The notes beneath the pieces were generated by a model, which worked only from the letters and a program-made list of their open reading frames with translations, searched no databases and was not told the origin of the DNA. Shown here piece by piece: positions 32,868 to 42,394 of a DNA stretch of 64,000 bases. A program made the position numbers and the translations under genes. Every line of letters begins with the position of its first letter. Position 1 is the stretch's first letter. Source of the DNA: Lucinisca nassula (taxonomy: Eukaryota; Mollusca; Bivalvia; Lucinida; Lucinidae); assembly GCA_963580285.1 (NCBI GenBank), contig OY757023.1:89553108-89617107 (forward strand), in the 5' to 3' direction.

Positions 32868-33170
32868 CATCGGGGCTTGAAGAAGTAGACAGGGCTGTAT
32901 TCATGATGTTTCCACGCAGAGCTGAAACCGTACGCACATGGGTACTAGTAATACGCTTAGAAGGTCTAAGCCTGCCCAGGCAAAGTGATGCGGGTCGGAC
33001 CGTCCATGCATATAAACCCTATTGGCTTCATTGTGAGGCAGGGCTTGAGCTGTCATTTCATATCATTGTCGGATAAAAGTCCCACAAAATTAGGAACAAC
33101 GCCTTCAAAGTGACCTATATGCTGTTGACGGGGACGTTTATCCTCAGATCAAAATCAAACAAAACGTACA
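32868..33170 (+). mobile_element. SINE-A copy
   Basis: CGGGGCTTGAAGAAGTAGAC to GTTGACGGGGACGTTTATCC and AAATCAAACAAAAC; moderately diverged. Confidence 0.7.
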
Positions 33171-33439
33171 AGGGTTGTACATATACATACTGGCGGGCGC
33201 GAAATGCGCCTTCGAGCAAGGATGCACAGGGAAAACTCATATCAGCCTGCGCACCCGGAAGTTGTTCTCTTAAAGTGGAGAAACAAGTTATGCATCCTAT
33301 TTTTAGTATTCTGAGTAATGTCTTGTTTTCCTTTATCTCCACTTCATCGATTTTTGCATTTCGCAATATGAGAGGGTCGATTAAAATCCCTTCAGAAACC
33401 GTCTAGTAAAATCCGCTGCAAGCACCTCTTTATACAATA

Positions 33440-33525
33440 AAATTACTATATTAAGACCACCTTTGGGACTGTTCAAAAGTTGTCTTTAAGACCACTTTTG
33501 AACAGTCCCAAAGGTGTCCCATGAC
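33440..33525. mobile_element. Hairpin MITE family M
   Basis: TAAGACCACCTTTGGGACTG...AAAAG / CTTTTGAACAGTCCCAAAGG inverted arms. Relatives at 41.7, 58.1 and 60.5 kb. Confidence 0.7.
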
Positions 33526-33599
33526 AACAGGACACTGTATGCAGAAAACGCAAAGAAATAATACTGCAACCTACTAAATCAGTTTTTATAGCAAAATAA

Positions 33600-35760
33600 G
33601 TCTTCCCAATAAACACAAAACGTTATCGTAACGTTTTTATAGGTTTCAAAATGGTTACGCAGAACGTGACGTTTTGTAAACGTTTTGCTAACGTTTTTTC
33701 TGTGTCGAACTGCGATAACTGTTTTTTGGCAATCAGATAAAAAATACTTCCCTTCTACAAAACCTAGAGCTTATTCCTTAACCTGTCAAATACGTTTCGA
33801 AGAAGTAATAAAAAGGTTACAGAAAAAAACATTTTTTTACTAACGTTGTTAAAACGTTCTATAAATGTTGCATATATATATATGCACCTTCTTTCCGCCA
33901 ATATTCTTGGAACGAAGAACAAAGAAAATCGAACGCCCTCACCGAATTAGTGTTTTTTCCGGCTCATTTTGCTACAGGTAACAGTGATGTGATGGTTTAA
34001 TTGCATGTGGTTCTTATTTTATTTGCACCGGATAATAATATAATGTAACTGTTATGCGCGATTGTTTGAATTTTGTGGCTGTCACATGTTTTCGCGACTA
34101 ATGAAGTAAACAGTCATCTGTTGCATGACAATATTCGTAAATAGTGACATGTTTTCGGTTTACTGAAGGTGACGACAAGTTTACTCACTGCATTTGATTA
34201 ATTTTATGACAAAATTTCTGTTATTTATTCAAAAGTAATTGATCAAAGTGTTTCGTTTGAAACAAACGTTGTGAAAACGTTCTTGAAACGTTCAATATAC
34301 ATCGGCGCGTGCATTTGTTTAACATTTTCATATATCAAAAACGGTGTTTTCTGATGAAAATTTGTAGAAGTTATCTCATTACTGCTTAAAACACAGTATG
34401 TGGGTACTCGTTCCAACTCGTTCCAACGAGTACCCACAACATAATTAAGTCTTCGAACAAAAATAAGAAAAACAATGAATTCCCAAGTAAACCCCAGTTT
34501 TCTTTATATAAAACAGGGTCTCCAGGGACGTTCATTACACGGACTTGGTAATGTGATGGACAGGGCTTCAGATAAAAAAAAAACGTAATATGGACGTCAT
34601 TTTATTTATACACTGTTAAAGCATATACATGCTATGTGGTTTACAGTTGTCAATTTTACGGAACACCCACATCAATTTTACATGAAATAACCACTTCTGC
34701 TTGCCTGTAATCCATCACGAAAACATACATATATGATTTTGACCCTCTTCAACCCCATTTTATACAGTGAAACTGCGGTTTACAGGGGTATACATTATTT
34801 TCTTATTATCGCTCAAAAACGTAGATTGTGGGTACTCATTAGAATCGAGGCGGTTCTAACGAGTACCCACAATCTATGTTATGAGCAGAAGTATGAAATA
34901 TATATGAAGTTTTTATCTGATAATTTTAAATTTTTGGTTGTAAAGTTTTCAAAATGTTTGAATAGGCATGTTTTAGTAATGTCAGTGATCTTGTTTATCT
35001 CTGTTTTAATCAGTATCAATAACATGGATAACATTATTTGACATACAGTGGAATGTGCAATTTCAATAGATAACTTTACAATTCTGGGTAAAAGTCCCAC
35101 AAAATTGGAAGTAACGTCTCCAAGACGACCCTTACAGTGTGGACGGGGACGTTAAACCTCAAATCAATCAAACAAACAAAAACTTACTTTTACTGCGATT
35201 CGAACCCACGCACAAATGCGGCGACGTAAAAAAACTTTACTGTTTACAACACCATGTCAAATACACTATAGAAAAGTAAAGCCCACCTGAGACTCACCTA
35301 CCACATCTTGAATTCAAGAGCAAGTTATTGAAAATAACCACTCGATGACTTCCAAGACAAAAAAGCAACATAATTTTGTAGTCATAAAGAAACATATTAA
35401 GACAAAAGCTTTCTAAATAATTTTTACGGGTTTATTTATCAGGTTGAATTAAACCTTCCATATGAACGTTACTTAATTAAACGTTCCCAAAAACGTTTTA
35501 AGAACTTCTTTTATAAACGTTTTTAAAATGTATATTTACTGCTGGGAATAACATTTTTTAAACGTTTTTTGAATGTTTTATGAACGTTTTTCAAACGTTT
35601 TTCAAAAACGTACTCCGACGTAAAAAAACTTTCCATATAAACGTTATCCAAACGTTCACAAAAAAACGTTTTTTTTTAACGTTTTTTAAACGTTTTTGAA
35701 ACGTTTTAAAAACGTTTCTTTGTAAGCTGGGTTAATTTCAGGTGGTCTTAATAGCGGAAT
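33600..35760. repeat. AACGTT-rich region with H-family MITEs
   Basis: ACGTT motifs are very dense at 33,620-33,710 and 35,455-35,720 (for example TAAACGTTTTTAA-type runs). Between them lie two family-H hairpin MITEs (34,385-34,510 and 34,735-34,905) and a SINE-A tail (35,088-35,180). No gene recognised. 33,890-34,380 is otherwise unassigned AT-rich DNA. Confidence 0.55.
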
Positions 35761-35761
35761 A

Positions 35762-35905
35762 TCACTGTATACAGTAGAAAATTTGGGTTTACACGGATAT
35801 ACGTATATTATTTTCCTTATTTTAGCTCAGAAACATAGGTTGTGGATACTGGTTAGAACCGCATCAGCCAGGCGGTTCTAACGAGCACCTACAACATAAC
35901 GACGT
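35762..35905. mobile_element. Hairpin MITE family H
   Basis: GTAGAAAATTTGGGTTTACA, CATAGGTTGTGG and TAGAACCGCATCA / TGGCGGTTCTAACGAG (with mismatches). Confidence 0.7.
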
Positions 35906-36140
35906 CGTTAGTTAACGTATCGTTAAAACTTTGATCATTAAATACGGGAAATATGCTGAAATGTTTGCTGAAAAAATGTGAGCAGCTTTTGCGGACGCAA
36001 AAGCTGCTCACATTTTTTCAGCAAAAATACCCAAATTTACAATATTGTACTTGCTAGAAGAGTTAACAATATGACCACTAACGAGCTCGTTAAGCTAACG
36101 ATGCTTTGAACAACTAGCACCAGGCTAACAAGTCTGTAAA
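35895..36140. mobile_element. Palindromic element with empty TTAA site
   Basis: ACGACGTCGTTAGTTAACGT at 35,899-35,918 opens an element with a perfect central hairpin (CTGAAAAAATGTGAGCAGCT / AGCTGCTCACATTTTTTCAG, 35,962-36,023) and closes near ACTAACGAGCTCGTTAAG. It is the uninterrupted counterpart of 39,825-40,215; the TTAA at 35,912-35,915 is unoccupied. Confidence 0.75.
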
Positions 36141-36159
36141 ATGAAAACACCTTTTTAGA

Positions 36160-36290
36160 GAAAAGTGCGGTTTACAGGGGCATACATTATTTTCCTTATT
36201 TTTGCTCAAAAACATAGATTGTGGGTACCCGGTAGAACCGCCTCAATGAGGCGGTTCTAACGAGTATCGACCATCTAAACTTGCACTAGA
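36160..36290. mobile_element. Hairpin MITE family H
   Basis: CATAGATTGTGGGTACCCGG and TAGAACCGCCTCAATGAGGC palindrome, with tail toward a G-rich run at 36,318-36,334. Confidence 0.75.
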
Positions 36291-36375
36291 AATTAGAAAA
36301 AAAAAACAAAGTGTGTGTGTGGGGGGGGGGGGGGGACGGGGTGCCCATTTGGGGTATTCTGGCCTTGTTATATTT

Positions 36376-36822
36376 TGCAGGTAAACAGCATAACATGTGT
36401 ACTTTATTATGGCATACCTCCTGTCGCGCGCAAGGTTGTTTTTTTTTTTCGAGCTACAGGCCTTTAAAAGTGGGTGGGGTAACTTAGCATGAAACTTTAG
36501 TGTATTTTGAAAATAACTCTGGTTATTACCTGTGTGCTCTTTCACTGCTATAATCTCCGCTCTGCTTCGTGACGGGGGATTAAATATGATACTGTTATCC
36601 AAGAATCATCATTGGTTTCCTTCCATATTACCTAAGAACAAATTGCAGTGAAAGAGCGCACAGGTAATAACCAGAGTTAACTTTCAAAATACACTACAGC
36701 GTCATGCCAAGTTACCCCACCCACATTTAAAGGCCTGTAGCTCGAAAAAACCCAACCTTGCGCGCGACCAGAGGTATGCCATAATTAAGTACACATCTTA
36801 TGCGTTTTACCTGCAAAAAAAA
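36376..36822. mobile_element. Foldback element with ~170-bp arms
   Basis: Left arm 36,376-36,547 and right arm 36,647-36,822 are reverse complements with scattered differences (TTTTGCAGGTAAA...CAGGTAATAACCAGAG). A ~100-bp loop separates them. No coding capacity. Confidence 0.75.
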
Positions 36823-36879
36823 AACAAAAAAAAAAAAACAGATTTGGTACAACATCACGTGAACAAGTCCGTGAAATGA

Positions 36880-37130
36880 AGACTCCCCCTAAACCCCACT
36901 TTATATAGAGAAAACTGGGGTTTAGGGGGTATTCATTATTTTTCTTATTTCTGCTCCCAGACATAGGTTGTGGGTACTCGTTAGAACCGCCTCATTGAGG
37001 CGGTTCTAACGAGCACACACAACCTATGTTTTGAGCATTTATAGGAAAAATATCAAGGATTTTCATCAGAAATGTAGCCATTTTGGAGATGTGAGAAATG
37101 CACTATGCCGTACGGGTGTGTTATCGTAAT
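36880..37130. mobile_element. Hairpin MITE family H, well preserved
   Basis: ACCCCACTTTATATAGAGAA, CTTATTTCTGCTC, CATAGGTTGTGGGTACTCGT, TAGAACCGCCTCATTGAGGC palindrome and tail to CACGGGTGTGTTATCGTAAT. A trace of the tail recurs at 37,565-37,660. Confidence 0.85.
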
Positions 37131-37344
37131 GAGGCCAGAATACCCACAAATGGGCACCCCCCTTTTCATCTGAAATGGCTAGTTCTAGAGATACGAAAGA
37201 CGGCATTTTTCGACACGGATGTCTAATCGTACTGAGTTCCTCAATATGCTTCTATATGGTAACAATTTGTCTAACATAAGCGTCAAGTTAGTAACTTTTA
37301 GTAACTTATTCGCTATTAGCTATCCTACATTCAATAACGAATAA

Positions 37345-37566
37345 GTTTTGTTTGTTTGATTTTAGGTTTAACATTTCCGTCAACACTATACAGGTCTTTT
37401 TGGAGACGTCGCTTCCAGTTTTGTGGGACTTTTACCCGACATTGAGATGAAATGACATCTCAAGCCCTGTCGCCCAATGAAACCAATATGGTTTATAAGC
37501 ATGGACAGTACGAATCACACCGTTTTGCCTGGGCAGGCTTAGATCCTCTAAGCGGTTTACCAGTAA
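37345..37566 (-). mobile_element. SINE-A copy, head missing
   Basis: Minus-strand copy ending TTGTTTGTTTGATTTTAGGT; its 5' head is cut after the ...GTTTACCAGTA block at the junction with an H-family fragment. Confidence 0.75.
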
Positions 37567-37820
37567 TGTTTGCGGTATAAATAAGAAAAATATTACGGGA
37601 GATTTTCATCAGAAAAGTAGACATTTGGGAGATATGAAAAATGCACAATGTCGCACGGGTAACCGAGTCTGCTATTTTCGTTTATTTTGGTCTATTCTTT
37701 GCTTCCAAAGGATCTAACTACTCAGAACGTATTTTAAATGTATTACGAAATTTGATAGTGAAAATATTGCAATATTTTAAAATATTTTCAATTAATATAT
37801 AGTTAAATGAGCTTGATGAA

Positions 37821-38246
<426 letters not shown>

Positions 38247-38349
38247 TGATGAACAAGAACCATAGCAAAATGCAGTTCTTGTATACAGGTGCATTTTCAG
38301 ACAGACCAGGTGCAAATCTAATCACGAAAACACCCTTATACAAATACAG

Positions 38350-38580
38350 TGTAAATTTTACCGCTGAAAAAAAATTAAGATGAAAAATTGCGATATTTTT
38401 TCTTATTTCTGCTCAAAACATAGATTGTGGGTACTCGCCTCATCGAGGCGGTTCTAACGAGTAGCCACAATCTATGCTTTAGAGCAGAAATAAGAAAAAT
38501 AAGGTTAACCCCTGTAAACCCCAGTTTTACTAAATAAAAGTGGGGTTCAAGGGGGTCAAAATTATATAAGCATGTTTTGA
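38350..38580. mobile_element. Hairpin MITE family H (opposite orientation)
   Basis: AAAAATTGCGATATTTTTTC, CATAGATTGTGGGTACTCGC, GAGGCGGTTCTAACGAG and AAAACCCCAGTTTTAC-type terminal block. Confidence 0.8.
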
Positions 38581-38815
38581 TGATGGTGGAAAGAGTCCGA
38601 GAATGGAATCCCGCTGGAAAGTTCAGAAACATACATAAAACCCTATCTTGGTCTCTAACGAGTTCGCTTAGGTTCTATACTGTTTTGCAGGTGAAGCTGT
38701 GCAGGTCCCATGCAGTAAAATTGAATTGTCTGCATGAAAATGTAAATATTCACAATGGTTAAAATATAAATTGAAGTTAGTCTTCTGTCTGTCTGTTCGT
38801 TAAAAAAACGCATAA

Positions 38816-39035
38816 TTAACCCTTTTTGTACCAAATGGAATCTTCTACCTTATATATGGCAGGAGTCCATCTCGAAATTTAGGGGTGTCAGGTTGTGTTT
38901 TCTTCAAAATTTATTCGGGGAATGGCTTAACATTTTGCAAACAGTGTAGGCCCTGATCAGACGCCGCGTTCTGATCTGGGCCTCCACTGTTTGCCAAGGT
39001 ACCCCTTTAGGGGTTTCTGGTACGGAATGGGTTAA
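38816..39035. mobile_element. TTAA-type MITE (family P)
   Basis: TTAA on both sides (38,816-38,819; 39,032-39,035). Ends CCCTTTTTGTACCAAATGG and CTGGTACGGAATGGG, with core hairpin CAGTGTAGGCCCTGATCAGA. Consistent with piggyBac-like TTAA targeting. Confidence 0.75.
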
Positions 39036-39059
39036 AATCACAACTTACGCCACACACCA

Positions 39060-39528
39060 GTATTTATTTCATTGACGTTTAATCCACATTGAGAAGAGAT
39101 GATATATCAAGCCCTGTCGTCGAATGAAACATGTAAGAGCTATATGCATTGGGCGGCCTGACTCAAACCACTTTACCCGAGGTAGGCTCAGACCTTCTAA
39201 GGGGGTTTACCAGTACTCATGAACGAGCCTCCATGGCCTAGTGGATAAGAGCGCTGACTCTTAATCATTAGGTCTCTCATCGCTGCGGTTCGAGCCTGGC
39301 TGAGACGCCAAGTTCTACAACGGAAGGTCAGGTGGTTTTTCACCGGGTACCCCGGTTTTCGCCCACATCTGATGAACAATCGGCTCAGAATAAGTGAAAT
39401 AATCTTGAGCGGGTCGTAAAACAAAACAAAACACACACAAAAAAAACACTTATTTGCGGTCAGATTCAGCGCTGAGTGGAAGCACCATGCTGCTCGGTAT
39501 ATTTCTATAAGCCCCGATGGGCGGGGGC
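39060..39528 (-). mobile_element. SINE-A copy split by a tRNA-Lys-like SINE
   Basis: SINE-A parts at 39,060-39,224 and 39,451-39,528; the second SINE sits inside the ...CCAGTACTCATG|GCGGTCAG block. A relative-age marker. Confidence 0.75.
39225..39450 (+). mobile_element. tRNA-Lys-like SINE
   Basis: Head GCCTCCATGGCCTAGTGG (A box), CTCTTAAT anticodon loop (CTT), GGTTCGAGCC (B box), core TCAGGTGGTTTTTCACCGGG and an AAACAAAACACAC tail. Confidence 0.8.
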
Positions 39529-39537
39529 CGATACTTC

Positions 39538-39674
39538 CCAGCAGGCAAACGTCGCTATGGCAACTTCAGATCAACGTCGGTGCAACGTCACGACGTGGAT
39601 GTGACGTTGCATAAATGTCATGACGTTGTACAGACGTTGATGTGACGTCACAATGACGTCATGTGCCCGCTAGG
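39538..39674. mobile_element. Short CCCAGCAGGCA-ended MITE
   Basis: TIRs CCCAGCAGGCA / TGCCCGCTAGG around ~115 bp full of ACGT motifs (AACGTCG, GACGTTG, GACGTCA). A partial relative starts at 60,354. Confidence 0.65.
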
Positions 39675-39824
39675 TTGTGATAACTGGTCTATCAAGGTTT
39701 ATTCCTTTGAACCCTTAAGATATACAAGAAATGTGTATCTAGATGAGATTATCTTTAATCAAGATATGCACTGTTCGCCACCCTGTTTTTGGTACTGGCT
39801 AAAACTTTGGCCAGTTGGTCAAAA

Positions 39825-40215
39825 CTAACGACGTCGTTAGTTAACCCTTTTTGTACCATCCTTTTATATAGCAGGGGTTCATTTCTAGATTTCGGGGTGA
39901 CAGGTTGTGGTATCTTCAAAATTGATTTGGAAAATGGCTGAACTTTCTGCAAATAGTGTAGGCCCTGATGAGACGCCGCGTTCTGCGGCGTCTCATCTGG
40001 GCCTACACTGTTTGACAAGGTACAAGTTTAGGGGTTTTTCAGTCTGAAATGCGTAAACAGGTTAACGTATCTTTAAAACTTTGGTCATTTAATACGGGAA
40101 ATAAGTTTTTTTTTTTTTTTTTTTGCTGAAAAATATGTGCAACCTTTGTACTAGAATGTTTTATAACTTGACCACTAACGAGCTCGTTAAGCGAACGATG
40201 CTTTCAACAACAGGA
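39825..40215. mobile_element. Palindromic element carrying a TTAA-type MITE
   Basis: Same element as 35,895-36,140 (ACGACGTCGTTAG start, ACTAACGAGCTCGTTAAG end) but with a 217-bp family-P MITE (39,845-40,061) inserted exactly at its TTAA, which is duplicated at 39,841-39,844 and 40,062-40,065. Its own central hairpin is replaced by a T run. Confidence 0.8.
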
Positions 40216-40582
40216 CCAGGTCTTTGAAAGAAAGCATAGATTTTATTCACCAGCCCTTCCCTTACTTTTATTGACTAGGTAGTAAAGATCTTTTAAAAGC
40301 CTAGGCCTACAAGCTGCGTCTCATGAAACTGTGTCTTGAGCGTTCTTCAACTTGTGACGATCCGTGCGACCCTGTGCGCCTGTACTGCGAGAAAAAACAG
40401 CCTCTATTTACCCTTGGATGGACTGGAATATAATTGTACTTAAGGATGCGCAGTCTGATCATTCTTCACCTGGTCGTCCAAACTGTTGAGCCTGTGTTCT
40501 TGAGACCCGGATGCACAATACAAATTCAATTGTTCAGTTTGTCAAGTTTTCAGAACAGAAAAGATTTACTCAACTAAAAATC

Positions 40583-40883
40583 ATGAATCTTGTACATGTA
40601 GCGGGACCGCTTGGCGTGTTAGGAATTTTGTCCATAATTTTACAAGCTGTAGGATTTTTCTCGCCGGCATGGATGATATACAGTATGGAGGTGAACTCGA
40701 AATCCCTCGACACGAAAACGCGTATCGACATAAGAATGGGGTTGTGGACAACGTCAGCTTGTGTGGATTCAGAACTTTCAGAGTTCGAAGACGTGCCTGA
40801 GTCGGGGGAGAAATGTGCCTCAGTATCGACTCTCGAACTTGAAAGCAGGTTTTCAACAATGTCGTCCTCAATGAACAGGGCTG
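40583..40883 (+). CDS. Claudin/PMP22-like tetraspan protein, first coding exon
   Basis: ATG at 40,583 (A at -3) starts 100 codons plus one base before a consensus donor CTG|GTAAGT at 40,884. Residues 9-31 form a hydrophobic first membrane span, followed by SPAW (Trp30), GLW (53-55), Cys60 and Cys78: the W-GLW-C-C pattern of the first extracellular loop of claudin-family proteins. Spans 2-4 should lie in later exons, none of which I can identify downstream. An upstream in-frame ATG at 40,511 has a poorer context and would add 24 polar residues. Role inferred from family: junctional or membrane-channel-type protein. The only convincing host gene here. Confidence 0.75.
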
Positions 40884-40889
40884 GTAAGT
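40884..40889 (+). promoter_or_regulatory. Splice donor of the claudin-like exon
   Basis: GTAAGT directly after CTG ends the open frame in phase 1 and fits the metazoan consensus. Confidence 0.75.
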
Positions 40890-40892
40890 AAA

Positions 40893-41063
40893 TTCACCAT
40901 ATTTGCATTATTTGCTGGCTCCCAGCTTGCACATTGTCAATATTGGAAAAACAGGTAACCAGACCCCCCTGACCTTTCAAGGTCAGGGGGGTCTGGTTAC
41001 CTGTTTTTCCAACACTTATAATCTTCAGACTAGGAACCAGCAGATAATGCAAATATGGTGAAT
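40893..41063. repeat. Long palindrome next to the splice donor
   Basis: Outer arms ATTCACCATATTTGCATTAT / ATAATGCAAATATGGTGAAT and an inner perfect hairpin of ~34 bp per arm (CAGGTAACCAGACCCCCCTG...), starting four bases after the donor hexamer. Probably a foldback MITE. Confidence 0.85.
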
Positions 41064-41089
41064 ACTGTAAGAATCTTACATGGTTGATA

Positions 41090-41369
41090 ACCGGCCCCGA
41101 TAGCTCAGTTGGTAGAGTGTCCGCTCCGGGGAACGGTACTAGCTGCTCCTCGCTTGGCACTCAGATTTACGGGGTAGAGCTAGGACTGGTCGATCCAGTG
41201 TCAGGATAATGTGACTGGGTGTGGTATCATGTAATGTGTCTGGGACATGATACTTCAGTGAGGCAGCACTATAAACGTGAGCATTGAGCTCCCTGTCGCA
41301 ACCAGACACCGTCGTGATATGACTGAAAAATTGTTGAAAGCGACGTTAAACCCGAATTAACACACACAT
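41090..41369 (+). mobile_element. tRNA-Arg-like SINE with deleted B box
   Basis: Same family as 37,825-38,246. The head runs to CTCCGGGGAACGG and jumps straight to TACTAGCTGCTCC, losing ~47 bp including the B box. Flanked by ACATGGTTGATA at 41,078-41,089 and 41,370-41,381. Confidence 0.85.
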
Positions 41370-41383
41370 ACATGGTTGATAGG

Positions 41384-41445
41384 GGTGGATGGAAAAATCC
41401 GTCCCGAGGACCTACTGTCCAGCATCACGAGGCTTATCCACCCCT
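41384..41445. repeat. Small inverted repeat
   Basis: GGGGTGGATGG near 41,384 and ATCCACCCCT near 41,432, loop ~40 bp. Confidence 0.5.
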
Positions 41446-41687
41446 CACACCTATGTAGGAATCCCTTTTTTTGCATACCTTCCATTTCTGAGCGTGGAAT
41501 TTAATACTGCACTAACTTCGGTTGCCGACGTCAACCGTATTGTGATGGCACTACAGTGAGTGAGGTCACGCTACATGCTGTGACGCCAACCTTAACGACG
41601 ACAAACATGTCCCTGGGTAAGAACACTAGGGTTGGAACAGGATTTCTATCCCAAGCTAAAACTATGGATTTCCTTAGAAAGTAAGAT

Positions 41688-41895
41688 TCCGCTGTTAAGA
41701 CCGCCTAAAATTAAGGCAAATTATCCTTTTAAAAACATATATAGATGGTTTCAGGCATATTTTCCGCTTTGTGTTTGCTACATCCAGTGTGCTCTAGTTG
41801 GAGACCACATTTGGGACTGTTCAAAAATGGTCTTTACGACCTGTTTTGAACAGTTTCAAAGATGGTCTAAATATAGGAATTTTACTGTAAACGAT
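41688..41895. mobile_element. Hairpin MITE family M
   Basis: CCGCTGTTAAGACCGCCTAA start, GGGACTGTTCAAAAATGGTC / GACCTGTTTTGAACAGTTTC hairpin and TAGGAATTTTACTGTA end. Holds the uninterrupted AAAATTAAGG site corresponding to the insertion at 57.9 kb. Confidence 0.65.
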
Positions 41896-42129
41896 GAAAT
41901 TTCGATATCTCGAACACGGGTGGCTGGTATGCCATGGCTAATTCGATCTTGTTCTGGAACTCCTATAGAATTATTCCCATACTTCATGATATCCATAAAC
42001 TGTAGAACTTCGATGGCTCGAACACCGATGGCTTGTTTACCATGGCTGAGTCGAGCCCATTCTTGAGTCCCTAGGGAATTCATCTTCATAAGAAACAGTG
42101 CAGGATAATTAAGATGTTCGACTTTTATC

Positions 42130-42200
42130 TTGCCAGTGCATGCTATGTGTACTCATTAGAGGCGATTCTAATGAGTACACAAAGCATACATTTTTTATTA
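42130..42200. mobile_element. Hairpin MITE remnant, family H
   Basis: GCTATGTGTACTCATTAGAG...CTAATGAGTACACAAAGCAT palindrome. A half-palindrome recurs at 42,372-42,398 at the edge of array C. Confidence 0.6.
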
Positions 42201-42394
42201 TAAATCATCGAAAAGATGTCCCCAAATTAACCCCGTTATGGCAGTAACTCCAAATTGCTCGAACTACCCCTGTTTCGAACAAATTTTCGTGGTCTCAAAG
42301 GTGTTCGAACCATTGAAGTTCGACTATATTTGGGATAATCCATGGGGGTTTGTTTGAATTTATCTTTGAAGTGTACTCATTAGAATCGCCTCAG

